A stretch of DNA of 64,000 nucleotides from the NCBI RefSeq assembly GCF_011752005.1, contig NZ_JAAIJZ010000003.1, positions 62,001-126,000 on the forward strand. Direction: 5' to 3'. Source of the stretch: Canibacter zhoujuaniae (GTDB lineage Bacteria > Actinomycetota > Actinomycetes > Actinomycetales > Microbacteriaceae). Below, piece by piece: positions 33,446 through 41,736 of this stretch. The notes beneath the pieces were generated by a model. The model saw nothing but the letters and a program-made list of their open reading frames with translations. It was not told where the DNA came from and ran no database searches. The stretch's first letter is position 1; each line of letters starts with the position of its first letter. Made by a program: the position numbers and the translations under genes.

Positions 33446-35200
33446 ATGACACTCGCCCAAGAACTGCTAGCTCGCGTCAGCGAGTGGATCGCCGCCGACC
33501 CCGACCCTACGACAGCATCTGAGTTACAGGCTCTGCTCGATCAGGCTTTGGGGGAGGATCGGGCCGCAGCGCACGATCTCACGCAGCGTTTTTCCGGCAG
33601 ACTGAAGTTTGGCACCGCAGGTCTTAGAGCTGAGCTTGGTGCGGGGCCGCAGCGTATGAATCGGGTGGTTGTGCAGCAAACAACCGCCGGTTTCGTGAAG
33701 TTTCTACAACTGCGCTTTATGCAGGGTGAGATTGCAAAAAAACGCGTTGTTATCGGCTTTGATGCGCGTAAAAACTCAGAGATATTTGCCCGTGATGCCG
33801 CAGAAATCTTTGCTGGCGCCGGGTTTGATGCGCATCTGTTGCCGGGCCCACTGCCGACTCCCGTAACCGCGTTCGCTGTGCGACATTTAAACGCTGCAGC
33901 TGGGGTGATGATCACCGCGAGCCACAACCCACCAAACGATAACGGCTACAAAGTGTATCTTGGTGACGCTGATGCAGGATCGCAGATCGTGCCACCGGTT
34001 GACGGTTTAATCGCAGAGTTTATTGATGAGGTAGCCGCCACTCCAATTAGTGACTACCCACGCAACGCAGACGGAGTGCAGCTTGTGGGTGCGGAAATCA
34101 TCTACGATTATCTGCGGGCTACGGCGCAATCAGTGCTCGGCGCCGAGCAGCAGGGAGCCGCAGTCCATCCGAAGCTCGTCTATACGGCGATGCACGGTGT
34201 CGGAACCGCCCCAACAGTGTCTTTATTTGCCGCTGCGGGGCTGCCAGAGCTTGAGCTCGTGCCCGAGCAGGTGGAGCCTGACGACACCTTCCCAACCGTT
34301 GCCTTTCCAAACCCAGAAGAGCCGGGAGCGCTAGATTTGGCCATCACCCGCGCCAGGGTCGTGGGCGCTGACGCGATTATCGCCCACGACCCTGACGCGG
34401 ATCGCCTCGCAATCGCACTGCCTGAACGCGATGCTAACGGAGCCAAAACTGACCGCTGGAAAATGTTAACCGGCAATCAGCTTGGCCTCCTCTTGGGCTG
34501 GCGTGCAGCACGTCAGGCTGCTGCGAAGGCCGCCGAAAAGGGCCTCGCCGTCTCTGCTCTCGAGCCACAACCGGCGCTCGCCTGCACAATCGTTTCTTCA
34601 CCCGCGCTCAAGGTTGTGGCTGACCACTACGGGCTCGCATATTTTGAAACACTGTCTGGTTTTAAGTGGGTGTCGCGCGTGCCCGGTCTGGTGTTCGGTT
34701 TTGAGGAAGCCTTGGGGTATCTTGTCAACCCCAGCATAATTCGCGATAAAGACGGCATTTCGGCAGCTGTCGCAGCCGCTGAGATGCTGACTGCACTGCA
34801 CGCGCAGGGCAAAACTTTATGGGATGAGCTTGACGCCGCCTACGAACTGTTTGGGGCATTTGCAAGCACTCAGGTTACTGTGCGACTCGAGTCGTCTGAA
34901 GCGGTGTTAGCTCTCGCGGAAAGGCTGCGACAAAATCCACCAGAACAGTTTGGCACTGTTCCGGTAGTCAAATATCAGGATCTTGCTGAGCACCCGGAGA
35001 GCACACTGCGCGCAAACGTTATGCGTTTTGATCTTGCTGGTGGGAGCCGTGTCATGGTGCGCCCGAGTGGCACAGAGCCAAAACTGAAACTCTACATTGA
35101 TGTGTGCGTCACTGAGGGCACAGTTGCCGAGCGAAAAAGGGCGGCTGAGGGGCTGCTTGTCGAGCTGGAAACCGCGATCCGCAAACTGCTTGCGGTCTAG
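33446..35200 (+). CDS. Phosphomannomutase/phosphopentomutase-type alpha-D-phosphohexomutase
   Basis: A 584-residue four-domain mutase. The phosphoserine loop ITASHNPPNDNGYKVY holds the active-site serine. The metal loop is HDPDADRLAIA, the sugar-specificity loop is in the GFEEALGYL region, and the phosphate-binding loop is RPSGTEPKLKLY near the C-terminus. It moves phosphate between C1 and C6 (or C5) of sugars. Location after punA favours ribose-1-phosphate or hexose phosphates as substrates. GAGAGG lies 8 bases before ATG 33446. Its TAG stop shares CTAG with the stop of the convergent gene. Confidence 0.92.
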   Translation: MTLAQELLARVSEWIAADPDPTTASELQALLDQALGEDRAAAHDLTQRFSGRLKFGTAGLRAELGAGPQRMNRVVVQQTTAGFVKFLQLRFMQGEIAKKRVVIGFDARKNSEIFARDAAEIFAGAGFDAHLLPGPLPTPVTAFAVRHLNAAAGVMITASHNPPNDNGYKVYLGDADAGSQIVPPVDGLIAEFIDEVAATPISDYPRNADGVQLVGAEIIYDYLRATAQSVLGAEQQGAAVHPKLVYTAMHGVGTAPTVSLFAAAGLPELELVPEQVEPDDTFPTVAFPNPEEPGALDLAITRARVVGADAIIAHDPDADRLAIALPERDANGAKTDRWKMLTGNQLGLLLGWRAARQAAAKAAEKGLAVSALEPQPALACTIVSSPALKVVADHYGLAYFETLSGFKWVSRVPGLVFGFEEALGYLVNPSIIRDKDGISAAVAAAEMLTALHAQGKTLWDELDAAYELFGAFASTQVTVRLESSEAVLALAERLRQNPPEQFGTVPVVKYQDLAEHPESTLRANVMRFDLAGGSRVMVRPSGTEPKLKLYIDVCVTEGTVAERKRAAEGLLVELETAIRKLLAV

Positions 35201-36273
35201 CGTTTTACTCGAGCAGCGGGCTCAATGCTGTTAATGTCAATCGCACCAGATTCTGCTCCAGTGTAGGCGATACCTGCGTTGGCGAGAGTTTCTTCAGAGT
35301 GCGCCCGCTCTAAATCTTTTTCGCGCAGCGCAGCGGGCAGGCCGCAGGATTTATCTTCGCCGGCAGCGATCCAAGACGCGGTGAACAGCAGCACACGGCA
35401 AATGAAGTTGAACCAGAGCAGCAAACCGACAATGACCGCAAAGGAAGCGAGCAGCGGATTTCTAGATGCTCCGCCGAGCAGGGAAGAACCGAGCACGGTG
35501 AGCACTACGAGCCCGATAGCGCCTGGGATCGTGCCCAACCAAATGCGCTTAGCTGGAATCTTGAGCTCAGCCAGCCATTTATGAATGGCAAACAGCACGA
35601 ACCAGTTAAGTAAGAACATTGTGCCAAAGCGTAGGAGGGTGCCGAGACCGCCGAAAATCCACGAGTCAGCGGGCAGGACTTCGAGGTTTTCAATGAAATT
35701 TAGCACCGCGGTAGAGCTGATCGACAGCACTGACGACAGGAGAATGAGCACCCCAAAACCAACTGCAAACAGCAGATCGCGCAGCTTCAATATAATGCCA
35801 TTCCGACCGGGGACGGCATCTAGTCCGTTAATTAGACGAATTGAAGAGCGGGTGCTGTTGAACCAAGTGAGCACCAACAGAAACAGAGAGGCAATAGCAA
35901 TCGCGTTTGACCAGCCGAGCGCCGGACTATCGAGCAGGTCTTGGACGTCAATCGCACCACCCTCGCCAAACAGGCCAGGAATCAGAGTGTCTAGATTTTC
36001 GATCAGCGCTTTCAGCAATTCCGGCTGTCTGCGCAGATAGAAACCAAAACTGCTGAACCCAACCCAGAGGGCGGCAAAGACTGCAAAAAGTGCCTGGAAA
36101 CTCATGCCGGCAGACAGCACCTCGCCACCATTTTCGGTGAGGTTCGTGTTTGCGCGTAACGGGCGTGAGCGCTGTAGTTTCTCAACGAGCGCCAGCACTT
36201 TGTCTTTCAATGATTTGCCCTGGTTGGCTGTTTCTGCGCCCGCAGTAGCTGCTGTGTCATTGGTCTTAGTCAC
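35197..36273 (-). CDS. YihY/BrkB-family membrane protein
   Basis: A 358-residue protein with six membrane segments between about residues 55 and 315 and polar ends. Family features are NGGEVLSAGMSFQALFAVFAALWVGF and the SLLLFLTWFNSTRSS-like and LWFNFICRVLLFTASW segments. YihY/BrkB proteins are inner-membrane proteins of unsettled function, once mislabelled ribonuclease BN. The GTG start at 36273 is supported by TAAAAT 6 bases upstream. It converges on the phosphosugar mutase gene, with stops overlapping in CTAG. Confidence 0.85.
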   Translation of the reverse strand: MTKTNDTAATAGAETANQGKSLKDKVLALVEKLQRSRPLRANTNLTENGGEVLSAGMSFQALFAVFAALWVGFSSFGFYLRRQPELLKALIENLDTLIPGLFGEGGAIDVQDLLDSPALGWSNAIAIASLFLLVLTWFNSTRSSIRLINGLDAVPGRNGIILKLRDLLFAVGFGVLILLSSVLSISSTAVLNFIENLEVLPADSWIFGGLGTLLRFGTMFLLNWFVLFAIHKWLAELKIPAKRIWLGTIPGAIGLVVLTVLGSSLLGGASRNPLLASFAVIVGLLLWFNFICRVLLFTASWIAAGEDKSCGLPAALREKDLERAHSEETLANAGIAYTGAESGAIDINSIEPAARVKR

Positions 36274-36279
36274 CCTGAC

Positions 36280-36285
36280 ATTTTA
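36280..36285 (-). promoter_or_regulatory. -10 box of the YihY-like gene
   Basis: TAAAAT lies 6 bases before GTG 36273 on the minus strand, in leaderless arrangement. Confidence 0.5.
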
Positions 36286-36324
36286 GCGGTCTTTGAAAAT
36301 GCTGTGCTTGCCGTCTCACAACAA

Positions 36325-36358
36325 AACCGCTGCTGGGAAACTCTCCCCAGCAGCGGTT
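36325..36358 (-). terminator. Rho-independent terminator of the sdh operon
   Basis: A perfect 13-base stem (AACCGCTGCTGGG with its complement) and an 8-base loop are followed on the minus strand by TTTTGTTGT. It lies 52 bases after the sdhB stop. Confidence 0.85.
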
Positions 36359-36409
36359 ATTGCAAACAGTTCAGCCTATTTCTAGCAAACGGTGCTGAAT
36401 GACTTACGA

Positions 36410-37201
36410 CTACTTCACTTTGCCAGACACCAGCGCAGACTTAACCTCGGCGATCGCCTTAGTAATCTGAATACCGCGCGGGCAGGCTTCTGAACAGTTA
36501 AAGGTGGTGCGGCAGCGCCAGACGCCCTCGGTCTCATTCAAGATGTCGAGACGCACCTGAGCCTGCTCATCACGGGAGTCGAAAATGAAGCGGTGCGCAT
36601 TCACGATCGCTGCCGGGCCAAAGTACTGGCCGTCGGTCCAGAATACTGGGCATGAGGTGGTGCAGGCTGCGCACAGAATGCACTTGGTGGTGTCATCAAA
36701 CCGCTCGCGATCCGCAATTGACTGCAGGCGTTCTTTTCCACCCTCAGGCTTCGCCTCAGTCTGCAGGAACGGCTGCACAGCGCGGAACGCATCGAAGAAC
36801 GGCTCCATGTCGACGATGAGGTCTTTTTCAAGTGGCAGACCCTTAATCGCTTCAACGTAGATCGGTTTGCTGATGTCAAGATCTTTAATCAGGGTCTTGC
36901 ACGCCAGGCGGTTGCGACCGTTGATACGCATAGCGTCTGAGCCGCAGATACCGTGTGCGCACGAGCGACGGAACGCGAGGGTGCCGTCTTGCTCCCACTT
37001 GATGCGGTGCAGTGCGTCGAGGATCCGGTCTGTCGGATACATTTCAACGTCGAAATCTTCCCAGTAGGCGTCTTCACGCACTTCTGGGTTGTAACGACGC
37101 ACTAGGAGGGTGACAGTGAACGGCTGCGGGGCTTCTGGTGCCGCAGCTTCAACGGCTTCAGCCGTCTCAACACTCTGAGCGTCTACTGTTGCGGTGCTCA
37201 T
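36410..37201 (-). CDS. sdhB: Succinate dehydrogenase iron-sulfur subunit
   Basis: A 263-residue subunit that passes electrons from SdhA flavin to the membrane anchor. The [2Fe-2S] cluster residues are in RRSCAHGICGSDAMRING. The [4Fe-4S] and [3Fe-4S] ligands are in CILCAACTTSCPVFW and CRTTFNCSEACPRGI. The N-terminal 25 residues are an Ala/Glu-rich extension. It is the last gene of sdhCDAB; its start shares one base with the sdhA stop (TAATG). Confidence 0.96.
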   Translation of the reverse strand: MSTATVDAQSVETAEAVEAAAPEAPQPFTVTLLVRRYNPEVREDAYWEDFDVEMYPTDRILDALHRIKWEQDGTLAFRRSCAHGICGSDAMRINGRNRLACKTLIKDLDISKPIYVEAIKGLPLEKDLIVDMEPFFDAFRAVQPFLQTEAKPEGGKERLQSIADRERFDDTTKCILCAACTTSCPVFWTDGQYFGPAAIVNAHRFIFDSRDEQAQVRLDILNETEGVWRCRTTFNCSEACPRGIQITKAIAEVKSALVSGKVK

Positions 37202-39006
37202 TAGTACTTCCTCTCCTGTGGCTCGTATCGAGTCATGCGCACTGGCTTCCAGTCAAGACGGATGCGGTCTTCAGGCAGCTCTGAGTCTGCCTCAACCTTG
37301 TAAGCCATAGTGTGCTTCATGTAGTTCACATCGTCACGTTTTGGATAGTCATCACGCATGTGACCGCCCCGGCTTTCTTTCCGGTTGCGGGCGGTAAACG
37401 TCAGAATCTCTGCAAGATCGAGCAGGAATCCGAGCTCGATCCCCTCAAGCAGATCAGTGTTGTAGCGCTGACCGCGGTCGTGGATAGCGATGTTTTCATA
37501 ACGCTTGCGCAAACTGCGGATGGTCTCAAGCACAGAGGTTAGTGACTCTTCGGTGCGGAACACCTGTGCGCCCTGGTCCATTGCTTCCTGGAGCTCACGG
37601 CGAATGCCCGCAACGCTCTCAGTGCCGGTTGTGTGACGCAGACGGTCAACCCACTCACGGACGTTTTTGGTCGGGTCGTTCGGCAGCGGCACGAAATCTG
37701 CTGTTTTAGCGTAAGCGGCAGCATTATTTCCGGCGCGCTTACCAAAGACGTTGATATCGAGCAGCGAGTTGGTGCCGAGACGGTTCGAGCCGTGCACAGA
37801 CACACAAGCGCACTCACCTGCGGCATACAGGCCGGGCACAACGGTGTCGTTATCCTGCAAAACTTCTGCGTCGTTATTGGTTGGGATCCCACCCATTGCA
37901 TAGTGTGCGGTTGGGTAAACCGGCACCGGCTCAACAACCGGATCGACACCTAAGTATGTGCGGGCAAACTCCGTAATATCTGGCAGCTTGGTTTCAAGCA
38001 CCTCTGCACCAAGGTGGGTGCAGTCAAGGTAGACATAGTCTTTGTGCGGCCCGGCACCGCGGCCGTCTAGCACCTCCTGCACCATGGAACGCGCCACAAT
38101 GTCGCGCGGTGCGAGGTCTTTAATGGTGGGTGCATAACGCTCCATGAAACGCTCACCACTGGCGTTACGCAAGATTGCGCCCTCACCGCGCGCACCCTCT
38201 GTGAGGAGAATGCCCAGACCCGCCAAGCCTGTTGGGTGGAACTGGTAGAACTCCATGTCTTCCAGTGGCAGACCTTTGCGCCAAATGATACCGACACCAT
38301 CACCTGTGAGGGTGTGTGCGTTCGAGGTGGTTTTGAAGATCTTACCGAAACCGCCGGTCGCAAACACGAATGACTTGCCCTGGAATACGTGCAGCTGCCC
38401 GGTTGCAAGCTCGTAGGCGATAACAGCCGACACACGCTTTTGACCGTTCGCATCTTCGGTCATTGCAAGATCGAGTGCGTAGTACTCGTTGAAGAACTCC
38501 ACCTCGTGCTTTACACAGTTTTGGTACAGGGTCTGCAAAATCATGTGCCCTGTACGGTCGGCTGCGTAGCATGCACGGCGCACCGGACGCTTACCGTGCT
38601 CTGCGGTGTGACCGCCGAATCGACGCTGGTCGATCTTTCCCTCTGGGGTGCGGTTAAACGGCAGACCCATGTTTTCAAGGTCAATAACCGCTTCAATCGC
38701 TTCTTTCGCGAGAATCTCTGCCGAGTCTTGGTCTACAAGATAGTCGCCACCCTTAACAGTGTCGTAGGTGTGCCACTCCCAGCCGTCTTCCTCCACGTTG
38801 GCAAGGGCAGCGGCCATACCGCCCTGCGCCGCACCGGTGTGTGATCGGGTTGGGTACAGTTTGGTGATTACCGCGGTGCGTGCCTTCGGGGCAGCTTCAA
38901 TCGCTGCACGCATTCCGGCGCCACCAGCGCCAATGATTACGACATCGTACTTGTGATAGGTTACGCCGTCTTTGACGGTTACCTCTGCGGCTGTGTTGTC
39001 AGTCAA
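37201..39006 (-). CDS. sdhA: Succinate dehydrogenase flavoprotein subunit
   Basis: A 601-residue flavoprotein that oxidises succinate to fumarate. FAD-binding VVIIGAGGAGMRAAIEA is near the N-terminus, and the covalent-FAD His is in SHTGAAQGGMAAAL. The active-site region is QFHPTGLAGLGILLTEGARGEG, and HGSNRLGTNSLLD is near residue 410. The C-terminus ends RLDWKPVRMTRYEPQERKY. It lies 30 bases after sdhD and overlaps sdhB by one base. Confidence 0.97.
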   Translation of the reverse strand: MTDNTAAEVTVKDGVTYHKYDVVIIGAGGAGMRAAIEAAPKARTAVITKLYPTRSHTGAAQGGMAAALANVEEDGWEWHTYDTVKGGDYLVDQDSAEILAKEAIEAVIDLENMGLPFNRTPEGKIDQRRFGGHTAEHGKRPVRRACYAADRTGHMILQTLYQNCVKHEVEFFNEYYALDLAMTEDANGQKRVSAVIAYELATGQLHVFQGKSFVFATGGFGKIFKTTSNAHTLTGDGVGIIWRKGLPLEDMEFYQFHPTGLAGLGILLTEGARGEGAILRNASGERFMERYAPTIKDLAPRDIVARSMVQEVLDGRGAGPHKDYVYLDCTHLGAEVLETKLPDITEFARTYLGVDPVVEPVPVYPTAHYAMGGIPTNNDAEVLQDNDTVVPGLYAAGECACVSVHGSNRLGTNSLLDINVFGKRAGNNAAAYAKTADFVPLPNDPTKNVREWVDRLRHTTGTESVAGIRRELQEAMDQGAQVFRTEESLTSVLETIRSLRKRYENIAIHDRGQRYNTDLLEGIELGFLLDLAEILTFTARNRKESRGGHMRDDYPKRDDVNYMKHTMAYKVEADSELPEDRIRLDWKPVRMTRYEPQERKY

Positions 39007-39036
39007 CTTCAGTCCTTAAAAATTGTTTCTCGAAAC

Positions 39037-39474
39037 TTAGAGGGAAGAGCAGAAGCTCGCAACGAGCTCTTCAGGCGCCCCCGGCAGGCAGGGGTCAAAG
39101 GTAAACACAACCAGGGTGCCGAGCAGAATAAGCAGCGCTGCAGCAGACCAGATTGCAATCTTCAAAGCCTTTGCAAGGTTCGGCTTGTTTACGTAGTCAT
39201 TCACGATGGTGCGCATACCGTTTGAACCGTGGATAATCGCAAGCCACAGCATTGCAACATCCCACCACTGCCAGACAGGGTTGGCAAACTTGCCGCCGAC
39301 AAAACCGAAATCTACTGCTTTAATGCCGTCACCGAGCACTAGGTTGTAGAAGAGGTGGCCAAAGATCAGCACGACCAGGATGACACCTGACACGCGCATG
39401 TAGATCCAACCCCATTTTTCCCAGTTGGTGGTCTTTTTATTCTTAATGAACGGATTGTTTGCGTTAGTTGACAT
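39037..39474 (-). CDS. sdhD: Succinate dehydrogenase membrane anchor subunit D
   Basis: A 145-residue subunit with three membrane helices (about residues 25-47, 68-88 and 103-125). IFGHLFYN and IIHGSNGMRTIV hold histidines typical of heme or quinone binding in the actinobacterial enzyme. The family and position between sdhC and sdhA make the call secure. The C-terminus after the third helix (DPCLPGAPEELVASFCSSL) contains two cysteines, which is unusual. Confidence 0.9.
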   Translation of the reverse strand: MSTNANNPFIKNKKTTNWEKWGWIYMRVSGVILVVLIFGHLFYNLVLGDGIKAVDFGFVGGKFANPVWQWWDVAMLWLAIIHGSNGMRTIVNDYVNKPNLAKALKIAIWSAAALLILLGTLVVFTFDPCLPGAPEELVASFCSSL

Positions 39475-39488
39475 TTTTTACGAGCCTC

Positions 39489-39908
39489 CTAGTGTGCAAA
39501 CACGTTTGGTAGATGACGAGCACAGAAACCGATCATCAGCACCGCCCAGATTGCGATCACAATCCAGAACATCTGACGCTGATACTTGGTGCCCTTACTC
39601 CAGAAGTCCACCAAGATAATGCGCAAACCGTTCAGTGCGTGGAAAACCACCGCACCCACCAGCGCAACCTCACCAAGACCCATAATTGGGTTCTTATATG
39701 CGCCAATGACAACGTCATAGACCTGCGGGCTGACCCGAACGAGTGCCGTATCTAGCACGTGCACAAGCAGGAAGAAGTAGATTGCGATGCCGGTAATCCG
39801 GTGCAGCACCCACGACCACATGCCTTCGTTTCCACGGTATAAAGTGCCGCCCAGTCGCTCACCCTGCGGCTGAGCTGGCTGCGCGAGCTGCGCCTTTTCG
39901 GCTGCCAC
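39489..39908 (-). CDS. sdhC: Succinate dehydrogenase cytochrome b556 subunit
   Basis: A three-helix subunit of about 139 residues. WSWVLHRITGIAIYFFLLVHVLD and VVFHALNGLRIILVDF contain the quinone-site and heme-ligand histidines of the SdhC family. The start is set at GTG 39908 because GAGGAGG ends immediately before the ATG at 39914, leaving no spacing for that codon but 6 bases for the GTG. It is the first gene of sdhCDAB. Confidence 0.88.
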   Translation of the reverse strand: MAAEKAQLAQPAQPQGERLGGTLYRGNEGMWSWVLHRITGIAIYFFLLVHVLDTALVRVSPQVYDVVIGAYKNPIMGLGEVALVGAVVFHALNGLRIILVDFWSKGTKYQRQMFWIVIAIWAVLMIGFCARHLPNVFAH

Positions 39909-40023
39909 GAACATCCTCCTCGATAGATGTTAAATACCCTCTGGCGGGAAATTACTGTGTCTCTAATTATCGCACCTTTCACGGCATATTTTAAGAATTT
40001 ACGAAGCTCCTTCATCTGATGTT

Positions 40024-40038
40024 ATTAAGGCGCTTAAT
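40024..40038. repeat. Inverted repeat in the sdhC-manC intergenic region
   Basis: ATTAAG-GCG-CTTAAT is a perfect 6-3-6 inverted repeat in the 195-base divergent region between sdhC and the mannose-1-phosphate guanylyltransferase gene. It could be an operator for either. Confidence 0.3.
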
Positions 40039-40090
40039 TACTGATTTTTATTGCCCCACCGCGCCTCCGTTCCAATGGCGGGCGGCGCGC

Positions 40091-40096
40091 TACTCT
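40091..40096 (+). promoter_or_regulatory. -10 box of mannose-1-phosphate guanylyltransferase gene
   Basis: TACTCT lies 7 bases before ATG 40104 with no ribosome binding site, so the message is probably leaderless. Confidence 0.5.
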
Positions 40097-40103
40097 GCTT
40101 AAT

Positions 40104-41210
40104 ATGCAAAACAATGAAAACTTTTGGTGCGTCATTCCGGCCGGTGGCGTGGGCTCTCGCCTGTGGCCGCTCTCCCGCGCTGACGCCCCGAAGTTTCTGT
40201 TAGATCTAACCGACAGCGGTAAATCACTGCTCGCAACCACCTGGGATCGACTCACTCCGCTCACCGATCCGAAACGCATTATGGTGGTCACAGGAAACGC
40301 GCATCAGCGTTCAGTGCGCGAGCAGCTTCCGGATCTTGCCGAAGCAAATCTCGTAACAGAGTCAGAGCCCAAAGATTCTTCTGCCGCCATCGGCCTGGCC
40401 GCCGCGTTGATCCTTCGGCGCGATCCACAAGCCATTATCGGCAGTTTTGCTGCAGACCACGTCATCGGTGATGAGTTTCTTTTCCAGCGCGCGGTGCACA
40501 CCGCGGTTAACGCAGCGGCAACGGGGGCAATTGTCACAATCGGCATTCGCCCAACACACGCCGCAACCGGCTTCGGCTATATAAAAACGGCGGATCCGCG
40601 GCCAGACATCGCGCCAATGGATGTGTTCCGCGTCGCTAAGTTCGTTGAGAAGCCCGATAAAAAAACCGCAGAGAGATACATTCGCAACGGCAAACTCTGG
40701 AATGCCGGCATCTTCATCTCTCGCGCTGACGTTCTGTTAGAACAGATGGCGGAGTCTGAGCCAGAGCTCGTCGCGGCACTGCATGAAATAGCGGATGCAT
40801 GGAACACTCCGCACGCAGCGGCAGCCCGTGAGCGTCTCTGGCACACGCTGCCGAAGATTGCTATCGACTACTCCGTCGCAGAACCAGCCGCCGCTGCCGG
40901 AAAAATGCTCTGCGTCTCCGGGCACTTTAGCTGGGATGACGTTGGAGATTTTGCGAGTATCGCAAACCTCTTGACGCGCGGTCGCGCAAACGATCTGGCA
41001 GTTTTGGGAAAGCGCTCTAGTGTGCTTGCTGAGAAATCAAACGGCATTGTAATTTCGGGCAGCAAGCGGCTTGTAACTGTTGTGGGAATGGATGATGTTG
41101 TCGTCGTCGACACCCCTGATGTTTTGCTTGTGACGAATAAGGCACACGCTCAGGACGTCAAAAAACTTGTTTCCCATATGCGCGACTCCGGTAACGCCCA
41201 ACTGCTGTAA
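40104..41210 (+). CDS. manC: Mannose-1-phosphate guanylyltransferase
   Basis: A 368-residue nucleotidyltransferase that makes GDP-mannose from mannose-1-phosphate and GTP. The N-terminal activation loop is IPAGGVGSRLWPLSR with PKFLLDL. The metal-binding region is FAADHVIGD, with EKPD and LWNAGIFI sugar-site motifs, and IDYSVAE and SWDDVGDFASI near the end. It lacks a fused isomerase domain, so mannose-6-phosphate isomerase must be elsewhere. GDP-mannose supplies mannosylated lipids and polysaccharides. A strong terminator follows. Confidence 0.94.
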   Translation: MQNNENFWCVIPAGGVGSRLWPLSRADAPKFLLDLTDSGKSLLATTWDRLTPLTDPKRIMVVTGNAHQRSVREQLPDLAEANLVTESEPKDSSAAIGLAAALILRRDPQAIIGSFAADHVIGDEFLFQRAVHTAVNAAATGAIVTIGIRPTHAATGFGYIKTADPRPDIAPMDVFRVAKFVEKPDKKTAERYIRNGKLWNAGIFISRADVLLEQMAESEPELVAALHEIADAWNTPHAAAARERLWHTLPKIAIDYSVAEPAAAAGKMLCVSGHFSWDDVGDFASIANLLTRGRANDLAVLGKRSSVLAEKSNGIVISGSKRLVTVVGMDDVVVVDTPDVLLVTNKAHAQDVKKLVSHMRDSGNAQLL

Positions 41211-41228
41211 CGCCGATCCGACACGCCG

Positions 41229-41266
41229 AAAATCCTTAAACCTTAACTTAAAAGTTTAAGGATTTT
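41229..41266 (+). terminator. Rho-independent terminator after manC
   Basis: AAAATCCTTAAAC and GTTTAAGGATTTT form a perfect 13-base stem with a 12-base loop, followed by TGCTTTTTAG. Confidence 0.85.
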
Positions 41267-41290
41267 TGCTTTTTAGTTTGACTTCACCCT

Positions 41291-41308
41291 AATTACACGG
41301 GTGTAATT
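41291..41308. repeat. Palindrome upstream of whiB, candidate operator
   Basis: AATTACAC-GG-GTGTAATT is a perfect 8-2-8 inverted repeat ending 31 bases before the whiB -10 box, around the -35 to -60 region, a usual place for an activator or repressor site. Confidence 0.5.
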
Positions 41309-41339
41309 AAATAACTAAACAACGGCTCCCCCGCCGCCG

Positions 41340-41345
41340 TACGAT
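41340..41345 (+). promoter_or_regulatory. -10 box of whiB
   Basis: TACGAT lies 7 bases before GTG 41353 and 13 before GTG 41359. It overlaps the ATG at 41344, which therefore cannot be the start. Confidence 0.45.
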
Positions 41346-41358
41346 GAAAGGAGTGGGC

Positions 41359-41685
41359 GTGAGCACAATTGCAAACGGCCCCGTCCCAAGCGACTGGCAT
41401 ATTGATCCAGTGCTGCTTGGGATCCCTGGCGTGCGACGTAACAGCACTGACGACGACACTAACCCCCTCGCCTGGCAGGCAGACGCACTGTGCGCACAAA
41501 CCGACCCCGAAGCGTTTTTCCCAGAAAAAGGCGGCTCAACCCGTGAAGCTAAACGCATCTGCGAACAGTGCGAGGTGCGCGCAGAGTGCCTCGAATACGC
41601 GCTTGCAAACGATGAACGATTCGGCATCTGGGGCGGCCTATCAGAGCGCGAACGCCGCAAACTCCGCCGCCAACAAGCAAGCTAA
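41359..41685 (+). CDS. WhiB-family iron-sulfur transcription factor (WhiB2/WhmD-like)
   Basis: A protein of about 108 residues with the four cluster cysteines as ALCAQ, CEQC and AECLEY, the G(I)WGG turn (FGIWGGLSERERR) and a basic C-terminal DNA-binding tail (RRKLRRQQAS). WhiB proteins bind a [4Fe-4S] cluster and work with the primary sigma factor. Neighbourhood and tail resemble WhiB2/WhmD, which controls division and septation. GTG 41359 is preceded by AAAGGAG at 5 bases. GTG 41353 is an alternative if the message is leaderless. Confidence 0.92.
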   Translation: MSTIANGPVPSDWHIDPVLLGIPGVRRNSTDDDTNPLAWQADALCAQTDPEAFFPEKGGSTREAKRICEQCEVRAECLEYALANDERFGIWGGLSERERRKLRRQQAS

Positions 41686-41720
41686 ACGGCGCGGCAACAC
41701 ACTTCCAGCCCAGGCGCGCG

Positions 41721-41726
41721 TATCGT
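41721..41726 (+). promoter_or_regulatory. Putative -10 box of the glycosyltransferase gene
   Basis: TATCGT lies 10 bases before ATG 41737, so the leader would be only a few bases. No Shine-Dalgarno sequence is seen. Confidence 0.4.
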
Positions 41727-41736
41727 ATGAAACAGT

